64,000 bases of DNA. It comes from an uncultured Oscillospiraceae bacterium (GTDB lineage Bacteria > Bacillota > Clostridia > Oscillospirales > Oscillospiraceae). Where the stretch lies: contig CABSMJ010000001.1 of NCBI GenBank assembly GCA_902478785.1, forward strand, positions 62,001 to 126,000, in the 5' to 3' direction. The stretch's first letter is position 1; each line of letters starts with the position of its first letter. The notes below the pieces were generated by a model. It ran no database searches, was not told the DNA's origin, and was given only the letters and a program-made list of their open reading frames with translations. Positions 14,118-21,261 of the stretch are shown one piece after another. Position numbers and translations under genes: made by a program.

Positions 14118-15830
14118 ATGGCAAAGGGAATCATGTATATCGATGGCCAGCGCGTGCCCTTCGACGGGGAGAAAAACGTCCTGGCTGTGATCCGCAAGGC
14201 CGGCATTGATATGCCCACTTTCTGCTACTATTCCGACCTATCCGTTTACGGTGCCTGCCGCATGTGCGTGGTGGAGGATGAAAAGGGCAAGATCGACGCC
14301 TCCTGCTCCATGGAGCCCAAGGACGGACTGCGCATCCGTACCAACACCGCCCGGCTCCTCAAGCACCGGCGGATGATTCTGGAGCTGCTGCTGGCCTCCC
14401 ACTGCCGGGACTGCACCACCTGCGAGAAAAACGGCAGCTGCACCCTCCAGCGTCTGGCTCTGCAGTTTGGCGTGCGCCGGGTCCGGTTCCAGGACACCCG
14501 GCCTCACTATGACATCGACGACTCCTCCCCCGCCGTGGTCCGGGACCCCAACAAGTGCATTCTCTGCGGCGACTGCATCCGGGTGTGCGAGGAGATGCAG
14601 GGCATGGGCATTTTGAACTTTGCCTTCCGGGGCTCCGACCTGCAGGTCATGCCCGCCTTCAACCGCAAGCTCTCCGAGACCCACTGCATCAGCTGCGGCC
14701 AGTGCTCCGCCGTATGCACCACCGGCGCCATCACCATCTACAACTCCATCGGCCAGGCCTGGCGGGCCCTCCACAACCCCAAGAAGCGGGTGGTGTTCCA
14801 GATCGCCCCTGCCGTCCGGGTGGCCGTGGGCGAGGCCTTCGGCATGCCTGTGGGCACCAATGTCATCGACAAGATCGTCACCGCTTTGAAGATCATGGGC
14901 GCTGACGAGGTGTACGACACCACCTTCGGCGCAGACCTGACGGTGATGGAGGAGTCGGAGGAGTTCCTGGAGCGCCTGAAAAAGGGCGGCCCCTTCCCCA
15001 TGTTCACCTCCTGCTGCCCCGCCTGGGTCAAGTATCTGGAATTTGAAAATCCCAAGTACCTCCACCACATCTCCTCCTGTAAGTCCCCCATGGAGATGTT
15101 CGGCGCGGTGCTCAAGGACCGCTACAAGGCCCTGGACGAAAAAGACGGACGGGAGACCTATCACATCGCCATCATGCCCTGCACCGCCAAGAAGATGGAG
15201 GCGGCCCGGCCCGAGTTCTGTCACGACGGCAAGCCCGATGTGGACCTGGTGCTGACCACCCAGGAGCTCATCAACATGATCAACGAGGCCGGCGTCCGCT
15301 TCTCCGAGATCGAGGGCGAGTCCCCGGACCTGCCCTTCGGCATCGGCACCGGCGCAGGCACCATCTTTGGCACCACCGGCGGCGTGGCGGAGGCCGTGGT
15401 GCGGCGCTGCCTGCCGGACAAGTCCCGCAACGCCCTCCAGGAGATCCAGTTCTCCGGCCTCCGGGGCAATGCGCCTTTGCGCACCGCCACCTTCCAGGTG
15501 GGGGAAACCTCCATCCGCATCGCCGTGGTCCACGGTCTGGTCCACGCCCAGGAGCTCATCAAAGAGATCGAGGCGGGCACCGCCTACTACGACCTGGTGG
15601 AGGTCATGACCTGCCAGGGCGGCTGCGTGGGCGGCGCCGGACAGCCCTATGGTCTCAAGCTCCGCAAAGAGCAGCGGGCCGCCGGCCTCTATGAGGCGGA
15701 CCGCTCCGCCACCATCAAGTGCTCCGACCGCAACCCCATCGTCAGCGAGCTCTACGAGGAGGGCCTCAAGGTCCGCCACAAGGAGCTGCTCCACGTCCAC
15801 TACGGCCAGAAGGACAAGAAAAAGAAGTAA
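14118..15830 (+). CDS. hydA: Electron-bifurcating [FeFe]-hydrogenase catalytic subunit HydA
   Basis: The 570-residue catalytic subunit of the HydABC complex. In order: a 2Fe-2S ferredoxin domain (CYYSDLSVYGACRMC), a His-ligated cluster region (HCRDCTTCEKNGSC), two 4Fe-4S motifs (CILCGDCIRVCEE, CISCGQCSAVC), and the H-cluster domain. The three signatures of that domain are TSCCPAW, MPCTAKK and EVMTCQGGCVGGAGQP. These are group A motifs, although the third has TCQGG where ACPGG is usual. The small-subunit-like C-terminal part is included in the chain. Maturation requires HydE, HydF and HydG; the first two are encoded at 45-52 kb. Start 3 bp after the hydB stop. Confidence 0.94.
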   Translation: MAKGIMYIDGQRVPFDGEKNVLAVIRKAGIDMPTFCYYSDLSVYGACRMCVVEDEKGKIDASCSMEPKDGLRIRTNTARLLKHRRMILELLLASHCRDCTTCEKNGSCTLQRLALQFGVRRVRFQDTRPHYDIDDSSPAVVRDPNKCILCGDCIRVCEEMQGMGILNFAFRGSDLQVMPAFNRKLSETHCISCGQCSAVCTTGAITIYNSIGQAWRALHNPKKRVVFQIAPAVRVAVGEAFGMPVGTNVIDKIVTALKIMGADEVYDTTFGADLTVMEESEEFLERLKKGGPFPMFTSCCPAWVKYLEFENPKYLHHISSCKSPMEMFGAVLKDRYKALDEKDGRETYHIAIMPCTAKKMEAARPEFCHDGKPDVDLVLTTQELINMINEAGVRFSEIEGESPDLPFGIGTGAGTIFGTTGGVAEAVVRRCLPDKSRNALQEIQFSGLRGNAPLRTATFQVGETSIRIAVVHGLVHAQELIKEIEAGTAYYDLVEVMTCQGGCVGGAGQPYGLKLRKEQRAAGLYEADRSATIKCSDRNPIVSELYEEGLKVRHKELLHVHYGQKDKKKK

Positions 15831-15842
15831 ACGCAAAGGAAA

Positions 15843-15882
15843 CAAGGGACCGGGAAGTTTTCCCGGTCCCTTGCATTTTTCC
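15843..15882 (+). terminator. Terminator of the hydCBA operon
   Basis: CAAGGGACCGGGAA / TTCCCGGTCCCTTG with a three-base loop is followed by a T-run. Confidence 0.88.
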
Positions 15883-15895
15883 CTCACTTCCCTGC

Positions 15896-15939
15896 CCCAA
15901 AAAATCCTGCGGCCCGAAGCTCTCGCTTCGGGCCGCAGG
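15896..15939 (-). terminator. Terminator of the aminotransferase gene
   Basis: A long perfect stem (CCTGCGGCCCGAAGC with its complement, 4-base loop) is followed on the minus strand by ATTTTTTGG. It lies back to back with the hydCBA terminator. Confidence 0.85.
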
Positions 15940-15992
15940 ATGGAAAGGAAGTAATATCCACAGCAGATCGCTGTTTAGATTCCCTCTCTTGC

Positions 15993-17066
15993 TTACAGCG
16001 TGCAGGTCCAGCCATGGGGATCAGGCAGCTTGCTCCACTGGATGCCCGTCAGGGTGTCATACATCTTCTGGGAGATGGTGCCGATGGTGTGACCGTCACC
16101 AAACTTGATGACCTCGTCCTTGTAGCAGAACTCACCGATGGGGGACACCACAGCGGCGGTGCCGGTGCCGAAGGCCTCGGTGAACTTGCCGGCCTTGTAG
16201 GCGTCAAAGAGCTCCTGCACATCCACCTGGCGCTCCTCGACCTCCATGCCCATGTCGCGGGCCAGCTCCAGAATGGACTTGCGGGTGATGCCGGGCAGAA
16301 TGGAGCCGTGGAGGTTGGGGGTGATGAGCTTGCCGTCGATGACGAACATGACGTTCATGGCGCCCACTTCCTCAATGTAGCGATTGTGACGGCCATCCAG
16401 CCACAGCACCTGATCGTAGCCCTTCTCCTCGGCCACAAAGGCGCCCTTCATGCTGGCCGCGTAGTTGCCGCCGCACTTGGCCTCGCCGGTGCCGCCTTCC
16501 ACCGCGCGGACATAGGCGTCCTCGATGTAGATGCGGACGGGAGCCAGGCCGTTGGCGTAATAGGCGCCGGAGGGAGCGCAGATGATGAAGTAGATGTAAC
16601 GGGGTGCCGCGTGAACGCCCAGGGTGGAACCGTCGGCGATCATGGTGGGACGCAGATACAGGGAGGTGCCCTCACTGTGGGGGACCCAATCCCGCTCCAG
16701 ATCCACCAGGGCCTTCATGGCCTCCACCTGCATCTCCACGGGGATCTGGGGCATGCACATACGCTCTGCGCTGCGGTTCATGCGCATGGCGTTCTCCTCG
16801 GGACGGAACATACCGATGGAGCCGTCCACCCGGCGATAGGCCTTCAGGCCCTCAAAGATCTCCTGGCCATAGTGCAGCACGGGAGAGGCCGGGTCGATGC
16901 TCAGGGGCTGATAGGGCTGAATTCTGGCGTCATGCCAGCCGTCCTTCTCCGTATACTCCATAACGAACATATGGTCGGAGAAAATCTTGCCGAATCCCAG
17001 GGACTTCTCCTGCTCCAGAGTGGGCTTGGTCTTGGGGGCCGTGGTCTTGATGATTTTAATTTCCAT
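15993..17066 (-). CDS. ilvE: Branched-chain amino acid aminotransferase
   Basis: The 357-residue protein is a fold-type IV PLP aminotransferase of the larger branched-chain form. It has the early DHMFVMEY segment, LHYGQEIFEGLKAYR, LYLRPTMIADGSTLGV and GEAKCGGNYAAS with the PLP-binding Lys. EVGAMNVMFVIDGKLITPNLHGSILPGITRKSI and EAFGTGTAAVVSPIG also match. It interconverts Leu, Ile and Val with their 2-oxo acids. It is monocistronic and divergent from an HTH regulator gene that may control it; that link is positional only. Confidence 0.94.
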   Translation of the reverse strand: MEIKIIKTTAPKTKPTLEQEKSLGFGKIFSDHMFVMEYTEKDGWHDARIQPYQPLSIDPASPVLHYGQEIFEGLKAYRRVDGSIGMFRPEENAMRMNRSAERMCMPQIPVEMQVEAMKALVDLERDWVPHSEGTSLYLRPTMIADGSTLGVHAAPRYIYFIICAPSGAYYANGLAPVRIYIEDAYVRAVEGGTGEAKCGGNYAASMKGAFVAEEKGYDQVLWLDGRHNRYIEEVGAMNVMFVIDGKLITPNLHGSILPGITRKSILELARDMGMEVEERQVDVQELFDAYKAGKFTEAFGTGTAAVVSPIGEFCYKDEVIKFGDGHTIGTISQKMYDTLTGIQWSKLPDPHGWTCTL

Positions 17067-17145
17067 AACAAATGCTCCTTTCCCATTCTGCTGTTTCCTC
17101 TGCTGTCTATTGAAAGAGTTCTATCTCTTCAATCCGAATTTTTTC

Positions 17146-17173
17146 TTGATTTTTCTGCGCAATGCGTTATGCT
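17146..17173 (+). promoter_or_regulatory. Possible promoter of the HTH regulator gene
   Basis: TTGATT and TATGCT are 16 bp apart, with the TTG start codon about 45 bp further on. Confidence 0.4.
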
Positions 17174-17217
17174 TAAAGAGTAGGTAAATTTTTTCACTCT
17201 GCGGGAGGTGACCAGTT

Positions 17218-17922
17218 TTGGATGAGAGTGTTCTCAAGCACGTTGGCCAGCGGATTCGGCTCTATCGCAAGAGCCGCCACATGAGCACCGAGCAACTGGC
17301 CCGGATGATCAACAAGAGCAAAGCCACAGTCTCCAAATATGAAAGCGGCCAGATCACCGTGGATGTGGTGACGCTGTTTGACATCGCCCAGGCCTTGGAG
17401 ATCGCACCGTATCAGCTGATGGACTATCCCATGCCGGGAAAAAAGCCCTCGGCTCCCGCCAAATCTCCCTTCGGCTCCTGTGACCAGCTGTACCTCTACT
17501 ATCTCTTCCGGCACAACGTGTATTCCTCTGTGCTCAAGCTGGGTCCTATGGACGAAAACGGCAGCCCTGCCGCCACCCTTTTTTACGATGTGGACGACTC
17601 CCGCAATCCGGAAGAGTGCAGCTGCATCTACACCGGACGGATGTTCATGCACGAGATGGTCTTCAGCGTGGTTTTGAACAATTACCACAACCCCGTGGAA
17701 ACGGCCCTTTTGAATTTCACCATTCCCATGCGCAAATCCCCGATCCTGGTGGGAATGCTCAGCGGTCTTGGCTCCAGCACCTTCCTGCCCTGTGCCAGAA
17801 AGGTCCTCATCGCCCGGGAACCGCTGACGGTGGACGAGGGTCTGCTGGAGCAGATGTCCATCCGCTCTGACACCTTCCGGGAAATGAAGCGGGACAACAT
17901 GCTCTACATCCACCTGGATTGA
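17218..17922 (+). CDS. XRE-family transcriptional regulator
   Basis: A TTG start at 17218 after GGGAGGTG gives 234 residues. The N-terminal third is an XRE helix-turn-helix (MSTEQLARMINKSKATVSKYESGQITVDVVTLFDIAQAL, about residues 22-60). The rest is a globular domain with no family I recognise, probably for ligand or partner binding. It includes a conserved-looking stretch around DDSRNPEECSCIYTGRMFMHEMVFSVVLNNYHNPVETALLNF. It is transcribed divergently from ilvE. The effector is unknown. Confidence 0.85.
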   Translation: MDESVLKHVGQRIRLYRKSRHMSTEQLARMINKSKATVSKYESGQITVDVVTLFDIAQALEIAPYQLMDYPMPGKKPSAPAKSPFGSCDQLYLYYLFRHNVYSSVLKLGPMDENGSPAATLFYDVDDSRNPEECSCIYTGRMFMHEMVFSVVLNNYHNPVETALLNFTIPMRKSPILVGMLSGLGSSTFLPCARKVLIAREPLTVDEGLLEQMSIRSDTFREMKRDNMLYIHLD

Positions 17923-18010
17923 CTGGTTCCGACGCAAACTGCCAACCCGATTTTGGAAAGCGGTTTGCTATGTCATGGCATTATCTTACCTCATTTTTTC
18001 TCATTTGCCA

Positions 18011-18054
18011 AGCGCCCTTTGTTTCCAAAAAGGAAACAAAGGGCGCTTTTTCTT
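18011..18054. terminator. Strong intrinsic terminator
   Basis: AGCGCCCTTTGTTTCC / GGAAACAAAGGGCGCT with a 4-5 base loop is followed by TTTTCTTT on the right. The rest of 17923-18190 is AT-rich, without any gene I can support. Confidence 0.85.
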
Positions 18055-18190
18055 TATCTCAGTGAAACAAACGTCGTTTTGCACAACAAATTAAAGTTTT
18101 AACAAATTAAACCTGTTGATTTTTACTATGAAAAATATTTTAAGGAAACAAATGTTGTCCCATGAAATACACGGTTATGGTGTCCCCGCC

Positions 18191-19390
18191 CTACCGGCGA
18201 ACCATCAGGCGCTTCATGCCGTGCTCCAGGCCCTCCATGGACAGATCGAACATGGGCACCATCTGGGCCAGCTCCAGATGGGTCTGGCCCCAGAAATCGC
18301 TGGTCCGGGGCATGGGCTCCGGGTTGAGCCAGATGAGGTAGGGGTACTGGTGCTTGAGCCGTTCGATCCACTCCAGCCCGGAGGGAGACAGGCTTCCGGC
18401 CACCCAGTCATAGTGAGGCGTGCGCAGCTCTGAGGGGTGCATGGCGGCATCGCCCACCACAATGACCTTGTACTCACTGCCGAAGTTGTTGAGCACCCAC
18501 TCGGTGGGCACCATGCTGTCCCAGTTCAGGGTGGGGTCGGTGTACAGGTTGGAGAAGATGCAGTTGTGGAAGTAGTAGGTGTGGAGCTCCTTGAAGTGGT
18601 TGGAGCGGGTGGCTGCCTGGAACAGCATACTGCAAAGGCCCGCGTAAAACTCCATGGATCCGCCGGAGTCCATCAACAGCAGCACCTTCACCGTATTGCG
18701 CCGGGGCGGCTTGTAGCGCACCCGCAGCAATCCGGCATTGTCGCCGGTGTCCCGGACAGTCCCCTCCACGTCCAGCTCCCGCTGGGCGTCCGTCATCTGG
18801 GCAGAGAACTGCCGCAGCAGCCGGAAGGCCATCTGGAACTGCCGGATGTCCAGGGTGTTGTCCTTGCGGAAATCCCGGAACTTCCGATCCTCCGCCACCA
18901 GCATGGCCGTGCGGTGCTGGCTCTTGCCGCCGATGCGCAGGCCTCCGGGATACCAGCCGCTGTTGCCCAGGGCCGACCGGCCCTGGGTGCCGATCCAGTA
19001 GCTGCCACCGTTGTGCTGCTCGTCCTGCTGCTGGAGCCGCCGCTCCAGCAGTTCCAGCAGCTGCTCCAGGGTCTTTTCCTCGAACATTCCCTGACTCTTG
19101 AGCTCCTCCAGGGAGCGCTTCAAGTCCTCTGCCGGGTTGTTGAGCCACTCCAGCAGCTCCTCCGGCAGCTCTCCCTTGTGGGGCACGTCCTTGAAAAACT
19201 CCGCAAAGGCCTGGTCAAACCGGTCGTACTCCGCCTCGCTCTTCACCACGATGGCCCGGCAAAGAAAGTAAAACCCGGTCAGCGTGCTCCCATGCAGGCC
19301 CTTTTCCATCCCCTCTAACAGTGTCAGCCACTCGTTCAGGGACACGTCCAGGCCCCGGGCACGCAGCAGATAGAAAAACGCAGCAAACAT
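18191..19390 (-). CDS. VWA-domain protein, CoxE-like
   Basis: The 399-residue protein begins with a helical domain (FFYLLRARGLDVSLNEWLTLLEGME). Its C-terminal half is a von Willebrand factor A domain with MIDAS-type motif LLMDSGGSM, an acidic LNNFGSEYKVIVVGDAAM segment and a WLNPEP end. This is the CoxE/MoxR-partner layout, in which a VWA protein works with the adjacent MoxR AAA+ ATPase, often in metal insertion or assembly of enzymes. The MoxR gene lies 6 bp upstream in the same direction, so the pair is one unit. The client protein is unknown. Confidence 0.85.
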   Translation of the reverse strand: MFAAFFYLLRARGLDVSLNEWLTLLEGMEKGLHGSTLTGFYFLCRAIVVKSEAEYDRFDQAFAEFFKDVPHKGELPEELLEWLNNPAEDLKRSLEELKSQGMFEEKTLEQLLELLERRLQQQDEQHNGGSYWIGTQGRSALGNSGWYPGGLRIGGKSQHRTAMLVAEDRKFRDFRKDNTLDIRQFQMAFRLLRQFSAQMTDAQRELDVEGTVRDTGDNAGLLRVRYKPPRRNTVKVLLLMDSGGSMEFYAGLCSMLFQAATRSNHFKELHTYYFHNCIFSNLYTDPTLNWDSMVPTEWVLNNFGSEYKVIVVGDAAMHPSELRTPHYDWVAGSLSPSGLEWIERLKHQYPYLIWLNPEPMPRTSDFWGQTHLELAQMVPMFDLSMEGLEHGMKRLMVRR

Positions 19391-19396
19391 GGCCCG

Positions 19397-20209
19397 TCAC
19401 CGCAGATTGTCCTGGAGGGTGCGCAGGTCCTTGTCCTTTTTCAGCAGTACCCCCGCAAAGGGAATGGTGGCGGTGATCTTCTCCGGCGCCACGCCTCCCA
19501 CCGTCAGCGCCCGCAGCCAGTCCACCAGCTCCGAGGTGCTGGGCTTCTTCTCGATCTTCTTCAGTCCCCGAATCCAGTAGAACGCCGCCAGAGCCTGCTC
19601 TACCAGGTCCTCCTCCAGATGGTCAAAGTGCACCCGCAGGATCTGCTCCATCTGCTCCTGGTCCGGGAACTCGATGTAGTGGAAGATGCAACGGCGCAAA
19701 AACGCGTCCGGCAGCTCCTTTTCCGCGTTGGAGGTGATGATGACGATGGGCCGCTGTTTGGCCCGCACCGTCTCCTTGGTCTCCGGGATGTAGAACTCCA
19801 TCTGGTCCAGCTCCCACAGCAGGTCGTTGGGGAACTCCAGATCCGCCTTGTCGATCTCATCGATCAGCAGCACCACCTGCTCGTCGGAGGAGAAGGCCTC
19901 TCCCAGCTTGCCCAGCTTGATGTAGTGGCCAATGTCATCCACGCCGTGGGTGCCGAACTGGCTGTCGTAGAGCCGCTGGACCACGTCATAGACATACAGG
20001 CCATCCTGGGCCTTGGTGGTGGACTTGACGTTCCAGATGATGAGCTTTTTGCCCAGGGCATCCGCCACCGCCTGGGCCAGCATGGTCTTGCCGGTGCCCG
20101 GCTCACCCTTGATGAGCAGCGGCTTTTGCAGCGTCACGGCGATGTTCACCGCCATCATCAGCTCTTCGGATGCCACATAGTTCCGAGTCCCGGAAAAGGA
20201 AGAATTCAT
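19397..20209 (-). CDS. MoxR-family AAA+ ATPase
   Basis: I chose the ATG at 20209 (MNSSFSGTRNYVASEELMMAV) because GAGGTGC just upstream is its ribosome site; a GTG 12 bp earlier overlaps that site. The protein has 270 residues. Walker A is GEPGTGKT, Walker B is VVLLIDEIDKAD, sensor 1 is IITSNAEKELPDAFLRR. It is a MoxR-type chaperone ATPase coupled to the following VWA protein. Together they probably remodel or load a metal-containing client. Confidence 0.9.
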   Translation of the reverse strand: MNSSFSGTRNYVASEELMMAVNIAVTLQKPLLIKGEPGTGKTMLAQAVADALGKKLIIWNVKSTTKAQDGLYVYDVVQRLYDSQFGTHGVDDIGHYIKLGKLGEAFSSDEQVVLLIDEIDKADLEFPNDLLWELDQMEFYIPETKETVRAKQRPIVIITSNAEKELPDAFLRRCIFHYIEFPDQEQMEQILRVHFDHLEEDLVEQALAAFYWIRGLKKIEKKPSTSELVDWLRALTVGGVAPEKITATIPFAGVLLKKDKDLRTLQDNLR

Positions 20210-20290
20210 AGCGCACCTCACGTTCCAGCATGGGCCTTGTCCCCATGCCGCATATAGAATATTTTATTTTACCATGGAGGTCCTATGGTG

Positions 20291-20815
20291 TCAATTTTCC
20301 CCTTTTGGAGAGCTGTTCGCCAGACTTTCCTCCGCCCGCGTGACAATATACTGCTCCACATCCTCTTTGGGAATGCCCAGAGCCGCCGCCAGCTCGCCAT
20401 ACAGCAGCTCCTCGGCTCGCTTGCCGTAGCGCATATCCACCTGTCCAGGCCGCCGGCCTCCGTCCTCAGCCCGGCGGTTCTTCACATAGACCCCTTTCAT
20501 CAGCTGCACCAGGTCATGGCAGTCGTGGGTCTGGAGACATTCCTCATAGTGGTTTTTCAGCTCCGCAGGCTTGCGGCTGGAGCAGATGTCCTCCTGAATA
20601 AAGGGAATCTGCCGCACCAGCTCCTCTGCCTCCTGTCGGGTGATGATGGGGCGCATAAACACATGGGTATCTACGGGGATATAGATAGTCTCTGTGCCGT
20701 AGAGCGGCTTGAGGGTGTAGTACAGTTTTCCGCCCGCCTCCTTGGCCGGCGCCACCTGTTCCACCCGGCATACGCCATGCCCACCATAGACGATCAATTC
20801 TCCGCTTTGATACAT
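20291..20815 (-). CDS. CarD/CdnL-family transcription factor
   Basis: The ATG at 20815 follows GGAGGGAC and starts the typical MYQSGELIVYGGHGVCRVEQV sequence of the RNA-polymerase-interacting domain (Tudor-like, about residues 1-55). A helical DNA-binding C-terminal half follows. The length (174 residues) is normal. CarD-type proteins bind the polymerase beta subunit and stabilise open complexes at rRNA and stress promoters. The gene stands alone; an inverted repeat CTCCTCAGGTGAGGAG lies upstream (about 20871-20886). Confidence 0.88.
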   Translation of the reverse strand: MYQSGELIVYGGHGVCRVEQVAPAKEAGGKLYYTLKPLYGTETIYIPVDTHVFMRPIITRQEAEELVRQIPFIQEDICSSRKPAELKNHYEECLQTHDCHDLVQLMKGVYVKNRRAEDGGRRPGQVDMRYGKRAEELLYGELAAALGIPKEDVEQYIVTRAEESLANSSPKGEN

Positions 20816-21261
20816 GCCTGTCCCTCCTATCACATCTCTAGGTCATTTCCACCATTCGTCCTCAGGTCTCCTCAGGTGAGGAGGCTCTTATCGTAAAACA
20901 CGCAGCGGGGCAAGTCAGCAACTGGATTTGCGTCCGTATAGACCATACGCTGCAGTTCTATTTTACACTTTTTCCCGTTTTTACGTAAGAATTTTTTCTG
21001 TCAAGGAGCAACTGGGCGAAACCTGTCGAAGGAAATGTCTACCCAATGTCTACCCAAGAAATCCTTGCGCCCCAAGGGTTTGCGGGCACAAAACGGCCCT
21101 GGGTAGACATTTGGTTCCACCTTCCGTTCTACCTGGCAAATTGACGAATCCCGCAATCCGTTGGAACACAGCGGTTTGCGGGATTTCTGGTAGGGATAGA
21201 TAAGAGGCGTGAGAATGCTATTCTGCCCCATCTTTCCGGTAAATATGCAAGGAGGAATACC
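20816..21261. repeat. Intergenic region with the conserved SLH-gene leader, copy 1
   Basis: The left half holds only the CarD upstream region. From about 21020 the sequence is shared, in inverse orientation, with the region before the second SLH gene (29284-29530). It has a tandem ATGTCTACCCA pair, a CCCCAAGGG segment, GGGTAGACATTTGGT (able to pair with GTCTACCC upstream), CGTTCTACCTG, a CCCGCAA...TTGCGGG inverted repeat, a GCGTGAGAA block and the AAGGAGGAATACC ribosome site. Confidence 0.6.

Noticed and set aside
21032..21053. Tandem ATGTCTACCCA as the start of a CRISPR-like array
   Set aside because: Only two units, no spacers, and no cas genes in the window.
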